DNA from: JAITMY01 sp031549685
Lineage (GTDB): Bacteria; Bacteroidota; Bacteroidia; Bacteroidales; UBA932
DNA: 64,000 nt
Direction: 5' to 3'
Assembly (NCBI GenBank): GCA_031549685.1
Contig: JAVBPG010000042.1
Coordinates: 1 to 64,000 of the forward strand
Notes under the pieces: generated by a model
Database searches by the model: none
Seen by the model: only the letters and a program-made list of their open reading frames with translations
Told to the model about the DNA's origin: nothing
Position numbers and translations under genes: made by a program
Shown here: piece by piece, positions 25,441 through 33,508 of the stretch
Position numbering within the stretch: the stretch's first letter is position 1
How the letters are laid out: every line of letters begins with the position of its first letter

Positions 25441-25887
25441 TTACACCTTCACCTTTACCACCAGCTTCTTTATTTCACCGCTGCCAACCAGGGGCATGTG
25501 CACATCCTCGGGGAATAAAATAACGAATTGTCCGGGCTTGATTTCCACGAAGGTATCGGGCTTGTCGGCGTAAAAAATGATGTCCTTCTCGGGGTTGTAG
25601 GCATCCTTCACGCTTTTGCAGTCGGGGCGGTAGCTCCAGCCAAAGCTCTCCTTGCCGGCAACGCACAGCTGAATGTCAATGTAGCTATCGTGCGCCTCGT
25701 GCTTGGCTGCCTCGGGGGCAAGGCCCTGGCGCACCATGTAGGTAGCGTAAACCTCCTTGCCGTCCACCTCGTACTTCTTCTCCTCGAGTTGCGATAAGTC
25801 ATTGCTTTGTATGAAGTTGAACGCTTTTTCGAAGCGGGGGTTGAGCGAAAAATATTTTTTCGCGTTGCTTAAGTTGTCGATTATCAT
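25441..25887 (-). CDS. YhcH/YjgK/YiaL family protein (DUF386)
   Basis: 148 residues from ATG 25887; the in-frame sequence upstream to 25965 is unsupported. It is a single-domain cupin-like protein of the YhcH/EbgC family. Characteristic segments are the GRFEKAF-like opening NPRFEKAFNFIQSND, EAHDSYIDIQLCVAGKE, DIIFYADKPDTFVEIKPGQF and the metal-site-like FPEDVHMP with Glu, Asp and His. Homologues are implicated in sialic acid or other sugar catabolism, possibly as anomerases, but the substrate here is not evident from neighbours. It converges with the DUF4130 gene. Confidence 0.87.
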   Translation of the reverse strand: MIIDNLSNAKKYFSLNPRFEKAFNFIQSNDLSQLEEKKYEVDGKEVYATYMVRQGLAPEAAKHEAHDSYIDIQLCVAGKESFGWSYRPDCKSVKDAYNPEKDIIFYADKPDTFVEIKPGQFVILFPEDVHMPLVGSGEIKKLVVKVKV

Positions 25888-25991
25888 AACGAAAATGTTT
25901 AAATTTGTTTTTGCAAATATACTGATTGTTTTTGACTGGCAAATAGCGTTGGCAGCTGCCGGCATTCGGTAAGTAAATTATAGTAAACTAA

Positions 25992-26777
25992 ATGGATAGC
26001 GCAGAATCGGTAAAAAGAATAGCCTGCATAGGCAGCGGCGGCGTGGCCTCATCGCTGCTGCCGGCGCTGTACGGTGCAGGCTACAAAATTTCGCAGGTGT
26101 TTTCGCGTAACCTGCTCAGCGCTCAGGCGTTGGCTAAAGTGGTGGGGGCGTCGGCGGCGGGTAGCTTGGCCGAGCTTGATGCCAACGCCGATGTGTACAT
26201 TATTACCGTGCCCGACGGCGAAATTGAAAACGTGCTGCGCGACGCCAAATTTGGCAACGGCATGGTGGTGCACACCTCGGGTTCCACCTCTATTGATGTT
26301 TTTCGAAAGTACAACATCGGGCGCTGCGGCGTGCTGTATCCGCTGCAAACGTTTAGCCGCCAGCGGGGCGTAAACTTTGCCCGCGTGCCGCTCTACGTCG
26401 AGGCGGGAAGCAGCAGCGATACCGTAGAGCTAATGTTCATGGCGCGCAAGCTCTCGGTCGATGTGTCGCAGGCCGACTCGGAAAAGCGCATGATGCTGCA
26501 CATTGCGGCGGTTTTTGCCTGCAATTTTACTAACCAAATGCTGGCCATATCATCGCAGCTAACCAGAGAGGCGGGGCTGAATTTTGCCTCGCTAAAACCG
26601 TTGATTCAGGAAACATTTGAAAAGGCCATGGCGGCCGACGACCCTGCTCAGGTGCAAACCGGCCCGGCGGTACGCGGCGACATGCTTACCGTGCAAAAGC
26701 ACCTCGACGCCCTGGCAAGCTGGCCCGAGCTGCAGCAAATTTATAAGCTGGTGTCGGAGAGTATAATGGAGAATTGA
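25992..26777 (+). CDS. Rossmann-fold / DUF2520 oxidoreductase-like protein
   Basis: 261 residues. An N-terminal NAD(P)-binding Rossmann domain opens RIACIGSGGVASSLLPALYGAGY (GxGxxA pattern) with VYIITVPDGEIENV. It is followed by the helical DUF2520 domain (YPLQTFSRQRGVNFARVPLY, MMLHIAAVFACNFTNQM, PLIQETFEKAMAADDPAQVQTGPAVRGD). The fold resembles beta-hydroxyacid dehydrogenase/F420-dependent reductases; the substrate is unknown. The gene order DUF2520, KdsC-like phosphatase, Maf is a familiar Bacteroidota run. The last residues MEN and the stop codon are the first units of a heptamer repeat tract. Confidence 0.88.
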   Translation: MDSAESVKRIACIGSGGVASSLLPALYGAGYKISQVFSRNLLSAQALAKVVGASAAGSLAELDANADVYIITVPDGEIENVLRDAKFGNGMVVHTSGSTSIDVFRKYNIGRCGVLYPLQTFSRQRGVNFARVPLYVEAGSSSDTVELMFMARKLSVDVSQADSEKRMMLHIAAVFACNFTNQMLAISSQLTREAGLNFASLKPLIQETFEKAMAADDPAQVQTGPAVRGDMLTVQKHLDALASWPELQQIYKLVSESIMEN

Positions 26778-26903
26778 GAATTGAGAATGGAGAATTGAGA
26801 ATGGAGAATTGAGAATGGAGAATGGAGAATGGAGAATGGAGAATGGAGAATGGAGAATGGAGAATGGAGAATGGAGAATGGAGAATGGAGAATGGAGAAT
26901 GAA
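26766..26903. repeat. Long heptanucleotide tandem repeat (GGAGAAT / TGAGAAT)
   Basis: About 19 units of 7 bp: first alternating GAGAATT and GAGAATG, then homogeneous GGAGAAT. It begins inside the last codons of the DUF2520 gene and supplies its stop. It has no spacers and is not a CRISPR array. Confidence 0.95.
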
Positions 26904-26929
26904 TGTTATCAAGCATCTTTTATCGGTCG

Positions 26930-26974
26930 CAAATCGCAAATCATAAATCATAAATCATAAATCATAAATCGCAA
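26930..26974. repeat. Heptanucleotide tandem repeat (ATAAATC)
   Basis: About five units of ATAAATC flanked by degenerate CAAATCG, ending 2 bp before the GTG start of the KdsC-like gene. It therefore occupies the ribosome-binding region. Confidence 0.9.
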
Positions 26975-26976
26975 TC

Positions 26977-27498
26977 GTGAACTACAAAACCAAGCTGCAC
27001 CACATAAAAGCCTTTGTATTTGATGTTGATGGCGTGTTTACCAACAGCCTTGTGCTGGCCATTCCCGGCGGCGATTTTTTGCGCATGCACAACACCAAGG
27101 ATGGCTACGCGGTGAGCTACGCAACCAAGCAGGGTTACCCCATAGGTATTATTACGGGCGGCGCCAGCGAGAGCATTCGCGAGCGCTTTAAGATGCTGGG
27201 GGTAACCGATGTGTACCTCGCATCGGGCTGCAAGCGCGATGATTTTCGCGACTTCTGCTTTAAGTACGATCTCAAGCCCGAGGAGGTGCTGTTTATGGGC
27301 GACGATATTCCCGATATGGAGGTGCTGACCATGTGCGGCGTGGCCACCTGTCCCGCCGATGCGGTGCACGAGGTGAAGGAGGCCTGCCACTACATTTCGG
27401 ACCGGGACGGCGGCATGGGCTGCGTGCGCGATGTGATAGAGCAAGCGCTGCGCCTGCAAGGTAAGTGGAACTTGCAGAATGGGGTTAGTTCAATATAA
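26977..27498 (+). CDS. KdsC-like HAD-family phosphatase
   Basis: 173 residues, GTG start at 26977 just after the ATAAATC tract. It is a capless C0-type HAD phosphatase: motif I FVFDVDGVFTNS (Asp16, Asp18), motif II IITGG, motif III Lys in GCKRDD, motif IV FMGDDIPDMEVL. The length and sequence fit the YrbI/KdsC group, which dephosphorylates 3-deoxy-D-manno-octulosonate 8-phosphate in lipopolysaccharide synthesis. Some relatives act on other nonulosonic acid phosphates, so the exact substrate is not certain. No kds partner is nearby. Confidence 0.85.
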   Translation: MNYKTKLHHIKAFVFDVDGVFTNSLVLAIPGGDFLRMHNTKDGYAVSYATKQGYPIGIITGGASESIRERFKMLGVTDVYLASGCKRDDFRDFCFKYDLKPEEVLFMGDDIPDMEVLTMCGVATCPADAVHEVKEACHYISDRDGGMGCVRDVIEQALRLQGKWNLQNGVSSI

Positions 27499-27561
27499 AC
27501 ATTTGTCTGTAAGTACGTTAAAGAAAATTTATTCGTGCATTTGTGGCTCTTTTTTTCTTCT

Positions 27562-28152
27562 ATGCTACACGAAAAACTAAAAAACAAAAAGCTCATACTT
27601 GCATCGCAGTCGCCGCGCAGGCAGGAGCTGCTGGGGGGGCTTGATGTGGCCTTTGCGCTTGCGCCGCGCTACGAGGTTGACGAGGTGTTTCCGCCCGGTA
27701 TGCCCAAGGATGAGGTTCCCGTGTATTTGGCTAAGCTCAAGTCGGAGCGCTACCCGCAGCCGCTGGCCGACGACGAAATTTTGATAACGGCCGACACGCT
27801 GGTGTGGTGCAAAAATGAATTCCTGGGCAAGCCCAAAAGCAATGAGGACGCCTGCCGCATGCTGTGGCTCATGTCGGGGAGCGTGCACGAGGTGCTTACC
27901 GGCGTGTGCCTGCGCAGCGCGCACAAAACCGTTACGTTTTTGGCCTCTACGCTTGTTTATTTTCGCTCGCTTACGCAGGATGAAATGTGCTACTACATAG
28001 GTAAGTATAAGCCCATGGACAAGGCCGGTGCCTACGGCATCCAGGAGTGGATTGGCTACGCCGCCATTGAGCGCATTGAGGGCTCATACTATAACGTAAT
28101 GGGCTTGCCGATGCAAAAATTATATGTGGAGCTGGAAAAATTTGTAGGCTAA
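27562..28152 (+). CDS. maf: Maf-like nucleoside triphosphate pyrophosphatase
   Basis: 196 residues from ATG 27562; a more upstream in-frame ATG (27535) adds an unlikely hydrophobic stretch. Maf proteins hydrolyse dTTP/UTP or modified nucleotides to monophosphates. Visible motifs: LILASQSPRRQELLGGL, YEVDEVFPPGM, LITADTLVW with the catalytic Asp, GKPKSNEDACRML, SGSVHEVLTGVCL and DKAGAYGIQEWIG. Length is normal. It lies downstream of the KdsC-like gene in the same direction with a 63-bp gap. Confidence 0.92.
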   Translation: MLHEKLKNKKLILASQSPRRQELLGGLDVAFALAPRYEVDEVFPPGMPKDEVPVYLAKLKSERYPQPLADDEILITADTLVWCKNEFLGKPKSNEDACRMLWLMSGSVHEVLTGVCLRSAHKTVTFLASTLVYFRSLTQDEMCYYIGKYKPMDKAGAYGIQEWIGYAAIERIEGSYYNVMGLPMQKLYVELEKFVG

Positions 28153-28212
28153 ACTGCGTTTTAATCGCGTCGCTTTTTCTCAAAATTATTGTTTCACTAA
28201 AAACTTTATGTT

Positions 28213-28491
28213 ATGAAGTTCACGTCTGTTTTTGGAGGAATTATTTTGGGCGTTCTTACCTTCTTTTTTGGAGGATGGAAAATTGCCTGGGGAGCAAGCG
28301 ACATCGTTTTTAACTACGTCAACAGGGTGGGCCTGCAGGGCGACGGGCTTATTTTTGCCATCAACGGCAAGTACTACGGCCTGGTCAACACGCACCGCAT
28401 GTTCGACTACCCGTTCTTTGCCTGGATACTATTTTTTGGCTCAATTGCGTTTTTTGTCATTGCCATAAGGTCGCTCTTTAAAGGCCGGTAG
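28213..28491 (+). CDS. Small two-helix membrane protein, unknown
   Basis: 92 residues with no family I recognise. Two hydrophobic segments (about 5-27 and 68-88) enclose a loop of about 40 residues containing VNRVGLQGDGLIFAINGKYY, probably outside the cytoplasm. The C terminus is basic (RSLFKGR). An A-rich leader and in-frame ATG support translation. It sits 60 bp after maf on the same strand and converges with the acyl-ACP thioesterase gene. Confidence 0.65.
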   Translation: MKFTSVFGGIILGVLTFFFGGWKIAWGASDIVFNYVNRVGLQGDGLIFAINGKYYGLVNTHRMFDYPFFAWILFFGSIAFFVIAIRSLFKGR

Positions 28492-28522
28492 GCAGCGCCT
28501 CTTCATTCTGAGCCTGCAAATT

Positions 28523-29266
28523 TTAAAGCGTAATCCGTAACCTTGCCAGCTCCTTGGCATCCTCGGTGCGCAGCACGCCGGCGGTGTAGCAGCTCTCGTT
28601 GACCTGCTGCAGGCATACCGAGTAGTGCTGCTTCGCGCGCGATTCGTGCAAAAAATTTACCTCAAGCGTTTTGATTTCCTTGCACTCTTGCACAAGGTCG
28701 GGCAGGCTATCGAGCACCCAGCGCACGTAGCAGGCGTTGTTTACGTGCCCGTTCATGTCCACGTCGCTGCACCGGATTTCGAGCGCGGGTAGGGGCTTAT
28801 CCAGCGGGGTAGCCTCCAACTTTTCGGGGGCCTGGGCAAAGGCGTGCCTGTCGTTCACGTGCGGAAACTGCGAGGCAAAGGCCTCCAGGCGCAGCGGCCG
28901 CCGCGTGTTGATATCCACCATGAGCCAGGCGGTGCTGGCTATGGCCACCACCGCACCCTGCCCGTCAATCAGCTCAAAATCGCGGATGCCCATGAGCGCT
29001 TCGGGCGCCTTGGACCAGGTGCGCAGCGCGAGCTCCTCCTTCCACTTGGGGTAGCGCAGCACCTCGAGCTTCAGGCGCGAGAGCACCCAGAAGTGCCCGG
29101 CGGCGCCGAGCGCATCGAAGCCAAAGCCGTTGGCGGAGGCGTGGTTGCCCGCCGTTTCCTGCAAAAAGTGTAGCAGCGATGTCAGCTGTAGGCGTTGCTT
29201 AAAGTCGGTATGGTAGGAGTAAACTTTGTACTTGTCGGTATAGTAAAACGGAGCGGAGAATGGCAT
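28523..29266 (-). CDS. Acyl-[acyl-carrier-protein] thioesterase (FatA-like)
   Basis: 247 residues, a tandem double-hotdog enzyme. It cleaves acyl-ACP to free fatty acid in the cytosol. The N-terminal hotdog includes LLHFLQETAGNHASANGFG, HFWVLSRLKLEVLRYPKW and LMVDINTRRPLRL. The C-terminal hotdog carries the Asn/His catalytic region DVDMNGHVNNACYVRWVLD. Length matches bacterial members of the acyl-ACP thioesterase family. It is monocistronic; the gap upstream (29267-29389) contains a 10-bp periodic repeat. Confidence 0.9.
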   Translation of the reverse strand: MPFSAPFYYTDKYKVYSYHTDFKQRLQLTSLLHFLQETAGNHASANGFGFDALGAAGHFWVLSRLKLEVLRYPKWKEELALRTWSKAPEALMGIRDFELIDGQGAVVAIASTAWLMVDINTRRPLRLEAFASQFPHVNDRHAFAQAPEKLEATPLDKPLPALEIRCSDVDMNGHVNNACYVRWVLDSLPDLVQECKEIKTLEVNFLHESRAKQHYSVCLQQVNESCYTAGVLRTEDAKELARLRITL

Positions 29267-29298
29267 AGCTTGTATAGGGTTTAAATGGCTTAGAAACT

Positions 29299-29342
29299 GT
29301 TTAAAGTTGTTTCAGGTTGTTTGAAATGGTTTGATGTTGTTG
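29299..29342. repeat. Decanucleotide periodic repeat (GTTTnnnGTT)
   Basis: Four 10-bp units beginning GTTT: GTTTAAAGTT, GTTTCAGGTT, GTTTGAAATG, GTTTGATGTT. Period 10 contrasts with the 7-bp tracts elsewhere; a similar decamer tract lies at 63466-63530. Confidence 0.75.
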
Positions 29343-29389
29343 CTCTCAACAAACGGCATGGCCATTAAACAATATTGAGCGTGCTGCCC

Positions 29390-30727
29390 CTACACCTCCA
29401 TCAGCTTTACCTGCCCGCCGTTCTCGCCGGCGCACTGTGCCATTTGGTCGAGCACATCGGAAAATCGGGTAAGCGTCTTGCCGTCATCGCTTTCGAGCGC
29501 CAGCGTGCCGAGGTTTTCCAGGCGCTCAAGCACGTAGCTTACCGTAATGAGGTGAATGTCGGTGGCGGGTACGTAGGCGTTTTCTTTGGGGTCGTTGGTT
29601 ACGGTTTCAACCGTAATGCGGCACTTGGTCAGCTCGTACATGGTTTCGCGCACTAAGCGCACGGGCGTTCCCAGCGCCTGCGCAATTTCGGAGGAGCTCA
29701 GGGGCTGCCTGTTCTGCGCAAAATTTTTGACCACCACGTGCGCCACCAGCAGCGCCAGCTGCTTGCGGTTGCGCATGCTGAGGTTTTGCGTGTCGGCGCC
29801 CAGCTCGTAGTGCTGCACATTTTGCGCCGCAAACGACAGTTCGGCCCCAAACAGCAGTATGAGCCAGCTGACCTGCGCCCACAGCAGGAATAGCGGCAGG
29901 GCGGCAAAGCTGCCGTAAATGGCGTTGTACTTGCTCATCATTACCTGCGAGTAGATGTAAAAATTCTGGGTAAGATGAAAAAGCGTTCCGGCGATGATGC
30001 CGGCCACCAGCGCCGGCATGAACTTTACCTTGGTGTTGGGCATGGCCACATAGACAAAGGTAAAAAGCAGCCAAAGCAGCACGTAGCTGAGGAACTTGAA
30101 GCCCATCTTCACCAGCGGGGCCACGTACGAGTACACGCCCCAGTCGGTGAAGGCAGCCGTAACGCGGGCGTGCAGCGCTACCGTAATGGAGCTGGACACG
30201 ATGAGAAACAGCGGCGCAATCAGCATTACCGAGAGGTAGTCGGTAATTTTGCGTCCCCACGGGCGGTTGCGCTTAACCTGCCAGATGTGGTTGAACGAAA
30301 TTTCGATGTTGTTGAGCAGGCTGATAATGGCCCACAGCAGAAACAGCGCGCTGACGCCCGTTACCACGCCGCCGCTGGCCTTGTTGAGCATGGAGTCGGC
30401 AAAGCCGAGCAAAAAATCGAGCACCTGCTCCTGCTCCTGAAAGCTACTGTGGAGCGTATCGACAAGGTACTGGTGCAGGCCAAAGCCCTTGGCGATGCCG
30501 ATAAACATAGCCACCACGGGCACCACTGCAATGAGCGTGTAGTAGGTAAGCGCCGAGGCGCGCAGCGATACCTTGTCGATAAAAAAGCCGCGGATGGAAA
30601 TAAAAATTACCTTGAGCAGCTTAATCAGCCACAGGTCGCGCGATTTTACCCGCGTGTGCTTCAAGTCCCAAATGTCAACGGTAACAAACTGGAATGCCTG
30701 CTGGTATAGCTCACGAAGTCGTTTCAT
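29390..30727 (-). CDS. YihY/BrkB-family inner-membrane protein
   Basis: 445 residues. An N-terminal segment containing FFIDKVSLRASALTYYTLIA leads into the six-helix BrkB domain (about 45-300), which includes the conserved LLWAIISLLNNIEISFNHIW and RPWGRKITDYLSVM. A cytoplasmic C-terminal extension (about 315-445) has a winged-helix look, with SSSEIAQALGTPVRLVRETM. Once annotated as ribonuclease BN, this family is now considered membrane transport- or envelope-related with no proven activity. The wHTH-like tail is a regular feature of Bacteroidota members. The thioesterase at 30749 starts upstream on the same strand with a 21-bp gap, so they likely form an operon. Confidence 0.88.
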   Translation of the reverse strand: MKRLRELYQQAFQFVTVDIWDLKHTRVKSRDLWLIKLLKVIFISIRGFFIDKVSLRASALTYYTLIAVVPVVAMFIGIAKGFGLHQYLVDTLHSSFQEQEQVLDFLLGFADSMLNKASGGVVTGVSALFLLWAIISLLNNIEISFNHIWQVKRNRPWGRKITDYLSVMLIAPLFLIVSSSITVALHARVTAAFTDWGVYSYVAPLVKMGFKFLSYVLLWLLFTFVYVAMPNTKVKFMPALVAGIIAGTLFHLTQNFYIYSQVMMSKYNAIYGSFAALPLFLLWAQVSWLILLFGAELSFAAQNVQHYELGADTQNLSMRNRKQLALLVAHVVVKNFAQNRQPLSSSEIAQALGTPVRLVRETMYELTKCRITVETVTNDPKENAYVPATDIHLITVSYVLERLENLGTLALESDDGKTLTRFSDVLDQMAQCAGENGGQVKLMEV

Positions 30728-30748
30728 TATTTTGCTCAGTTATTCCTT

Positions 30749-31138
30749 CTACTTTTGGTAAACCTTATTTGTAAATTTCTCCGCATCAATTATATACCGC
30801 TCGTGCGTGCCGCGGCCGATTTCGCCCTGCTCATCGCGCGCCGTAATTTCAAAGCAAAGGCGCTTGCCGTCAACCTTTACCAGCCTGGCGGTGGCCTCCA
30901 CCTGCATGCCCACGGGCGTGGCCTTGCTGTGCGTGGTGCAAATCTGCGTGCCCACCGTTCCGCAGCCCTGCGGCAGGTGGGGCAGCACGGCGCTTAGCGC
31001 CGCGTTTTCCATCAGCCCCACCAGCGCCGGCGTGGCAAAAACCTCCACTAAGCCCGAGCCGTACTTGGAGGCCGTATCGTCTTTGGTAACCGTTTTTACG
31101 GAGGTGTGCTGTAGCCCTTCCTTCAAATTTATTTCCAT
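30749..31138 (-). CDS. Single-hotdog thioesterase (FlK-like)
   Basis: 129 residues. It resembles the fluoroacetyl-CoA thioesterase (FlK) group of hotdog proteins: VTKDDTASKYGSGLVEVFAT, PALVGLMENAALSAV (catalytic Thr/Glu region), TVGTQICTTHSKATPVGMQV (His) and the last strand EIGRGTHERYII. The natural substrate is probably an acyl-CoA; fluoroacetate itself is unlikely. It is the first gene of a likely two-gene unit with the BrkB-type gene 21 bp downstream. Confidence 0.85.
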   Translation of the reverse strand: MEINLKEGLQHTSVKTVTKDDTASKYGSGLVEVFATPALVGLMENAALSAVLPHLPQGCGTVGTQICTTHSKATPVGMQVEATARLVKVDGKRLCFEITARDEQGEIGRGTHERYIIDAEKFTNKVYQK

Positions 31139-31331
31139 AAAATAGCTGTGTTTTTTTAGACAGTTTCTTACATATTTTTTGATGCTGCCCTCGGCGCAAT
31201 CTTCCTGTTAATCTTGCGAATCCTGCCTTAACGCTTATCTCTGTGCAGCGCTGCGTTTTCCTATGCGCTCTGCGCGGCGTATTTTGCGCCCCAAAATTAG
31301 CATTTTATTTCATCATATCCCGCAAAAATCG

Positions 31332-31339
31332 TATATTTG
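31332..31339 (+). promoter_or_regulatory. -7 box TATATTTG of glyA
   Basis: TATATTTG matches TAnnTTTG and lies 45 bp before the glyA ATG at 31385. Upstream (31139-31331) there is only decayed REP-like sequence (AATCTTCCTGTTAATCTTGC, AATCCTGCC) and no gene. Confidence 0.7.
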
Positions 31340-31384
31340 TCGCCTATTTTTCGGTACATCAACATTAAAATAAACCACAAGAAA

Positions 31385-32665
31385 ATGAAAAGAGACGATA
31401 AAATTTTTGACCTGATTGAGCAGGAGCGCGCGCGCCAGACGCACGGCATCGAGCTCATTGCCTCCGAAAACTTTGTCAGCCCGCAGGTGCTTGAGGCTGC
31501 CGGCTCGGTGCTGACCAACAAGTACGCCGAGGGCTACCCGAATGCTCGTTACTATGGTGGTTGTCAGATAGTTGATCAGTCAGAGCAGCTGGCCATCGAT
31601 CGTCTTTGCCAGCTGTTTGACGCCGAGTACGCCAACGTGCAGCCGCACTCGGGCGCGCAGGCCAACACCGCCGTGTTTATGGCCGTGCTCAAGCCCGGCG
31701 ATACCTTCATGGGCCTGGATTTGGCGCATGGTGGCCACCTTACGCACGGATCTCCCGTCAACATTTCGGGGCAGTGGTTTCACGCCGTGTCGTACGAGGT
31801 AAGGCAGGATACGGGTTTGGTGGACTACGACCAGATGGAGCAGCGCGCCCTGGAGCACAAGCCCAAAATGATTGTGGGCGGAGCCTCGGCCTACTCGCGC
31901 GAGTGGGACTACAAGCGCATGCGCGAAATTGCCGACAAAATCGGCGCCATACTGTGGGTGGACATGGCGCACCCCGCCGGGCTGATTGCCGCCGGGCTGC
32001 TCAACAACCCCTGCCGGTACGCGCACATTGTAACCTCCACCACGCACAAAACCCTGCGCGGGCCTCGCGGCGGCGTTATCCTGGTGGGCAAGGATTTTGA
32101 AAATACCTGGGGCCTGAAAACGCCCAAGGGCGAAACCAAAAAGATGTCGCAGCTGCTCAACTCCGCCGTATTCCCCGGCATTCAGGGCGGCCCGCTGGAG
32201 CACATTATTGCTGCCAAAGCGGTGGCGTTCTACGAGGCGCTGCAGCCCGAGTTCAAGCAGTACCAGCAGCAGGTAAAGGCCAACGCCGCGGCTATGGCCA
32301 AAGCCTTTGTGGCTATGGGCTACAAAATTTTCTCGGGCGGTACCGACAACCACCTCATGCTGATCGACCTCCGCTCCAAGTTTGCCGAGCTCAACGGTAA
32401 GCAGGCCGAAAATACGCTGGTGCAGGCCGACATTACGGTCAACAAAAATATGGTGCCCTTCGACACCCGATCGCCCTTCCAAACCTCAGGCTTCCGCGTG
32501 GGAACGCCCGCCGTTACCACCCGCGGCTTGAAGGAAAAGGATATGCCCCTCATCGCCTCGCTTATCGACAAGGTGCTGTGCAACGTGGACAAGGAGAGCG
32601 TGATAAAGGAGGTGCGCACCGAGGTAAATAGGATGATGAAGGATTTGCCGCTGTACGCCTGGTAA
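31385..32665 (+). CDS. glyA: Serine hydroxymethyltransferase
   Basis: 426 residues, standard length. GlyA is a PLP enzyme converting serine and tetrahydrofolate to glycine and 5,10-methylene-THF, the main one-carbon supply (also used by PanB). Visible: IFDLIEQERARQTHGIELIA, YAEGYPNARYYGGCQIVD, QPHSGAQANTAVFMAVLKPG, DMAHPAGLIAAGL and the PLP-lysine motif VTSTTHKTLRGPRGG. The C-terminal region contains RVGTPAVTTRGLKE. The ATG at 31385 is chosen because the promoter overlaps the longer in-frame start at 31337. Confidence 0.97.
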   Translation: MKRDDKIFDLIEQERARQTHGIELIASENFVSPQVLEAAGSVLTNKYAEGYPNARYYGGCQIVDQSEQLAIDRLCQLFDAEYANVQPHSGAQANTAVFMAVLKPGDTFMGLDLAHGGHLTHGSPVNISGQWFHAVSYEVRQDTGLVDYDQMEQRALEHKPKMIVGGASAYSREWDYKRMREIADKIGAILWVDMAHPAGLIAAGLLNNPCRYAHIVTSTTHKTLRGPRGGVILVGKDFENTWGLKTPKGETKKMSQLLNSAVFPGIQGGPLEHIIAAKAVAFYEALQPEFKQYQQQVKANAAAMAKAFVAMGYKIFSGGTDNHLMLIDLRSKFAELNGKQAENTLVQADITVNKNMVPFDTRSPFQTSGFRVGTPAVTTRGLKEKDMPLIASLIDKVLCNVDKESVIKEVRTEVNRMMKDLPLYAW

Positions 32666-32768
32666 GGGGCAATGAGCGAAGGCTATCCCTCCCGCAACCC
32701 TATTACGGTGGTGGCCACATGGTAGCATAATATGGGGGTATAAAAAATCGTAAATTCTAAAATTGTAA

Positions 32769-33497
32769 ATGAAAAAACTCTTTTTGGCCCTAACCCTAAT
32801 TGCAGGTCTTATGTCATGCACTGAAAAAAATATTCCCCAAGGCGATGCGTTCAAAACCTCCATGGGCGATTTGTACGTGTACCACGTGGGGCACGGCTCG
32901 GTAATGCTTACGCTGGGCGACAAGGTTATTCAGGTTGACCCGTACTCCGCGCAGGCCGACTACGACACGCTTCCCAAGGCCGACCTGGTGCTCATAACGC
33001 ACGAGCACTCCGACCACCTGGACAGCGCCGCCCTGGCCAAAACCAGAAAGGAGGGAGCGCAAATTATTACCACCCCAACGGTGGCGCAAATTCTGCCTGA
33101 TGCGACCGTGCTGGCCAACGGTGAAAAAACGGCGTGGAGCGGCATTGCCATTGAGGCTGTGCCGGCCTACAACGTAGCGCACATGCGCCCCGACGGGCAG
33201 CCGTTTCATCCCAAAGGTGTGGGCAATGGCTACGTACTCTCCTTCGGCAACTTCAAGTTGTACCTCGCCGCCGATACCGAAAATATTGAGGAAATGGGCG
33301 CGCTGAAGGATATCGATGTGGCGTTCCTGCCCAAAAATTTGCCCTACACCATGACGGACGAAATGTTTGTTGCGGCCGCCAAATCCTTTAAGCCCAAGGT
33401 GCTGTATGTGTACCACTACTTTGAGCTGGACAACATTGATGCCATAAAAAAGGAGCTGGCCCCGGAGGGCGTCGAGCTGAGGGTGTTTAAGAAGTAG
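32769..33497 (+). CDS. Metallo-beta-lactamase-fold lipoprotein
   Basis: 242 residues. The lipoprotein signal MKKLFLALTLIAGLMSC has its lipobox Cys at residue 17. The MBL domain has the HxHxDH zinc motif THEHSDHLD (about 77-85), VPAYNVAHMRPDG, and Asp in YLAADTENIEEM. It resembles the UlaG-like (L-ascorbate-6-phosphate lactonase related) branch of the superfamily, whose surface-anchored members have no defined substrate. hisA starts 11 bp after its stop, which is an odd partner; the pair may simply share a transcript. Confidence 0.88.
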   Translation: MKKLFLALTLIAGLMSCTEKNIPQGDAFKTSMGDLYVYHVGHGSVMLTLGDKVIQVDPYSAQADYDTLPKADLVLITHEHSDHLDSAALAKTRKEGAQIITTPTVAQILPDATVLANGEKTAWSGIAIEAVPAYNVAHMRPDGQPFHPKGVGNGYVLSFGNFKLYLAADTENIEEMGALKDIDVAFLPKNLPYTMTDEMFVAAAKSFKPKVLYVYHYFELDNIDAIKKELAPEGVELRVFKK

Positions 33498-33508
33498 GCT
33501 GGGATGTT

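Noticed and set aside
26766..26903. Possible CRISPR array
   Set aside because: The repeats are contiguous 7-bp units without spacers, and no cas gene is near.
31580..32482. 300-codon minus-strand ORF opposite glyA, and similar long antisense ORFs opposite tamL (1530-2501) and the TPR gene (39847-41082)
   Set aside because: GC-rich third positions keep these frames open; none has a family match or initiation signal, and the opposite strand encodes clear proteins.
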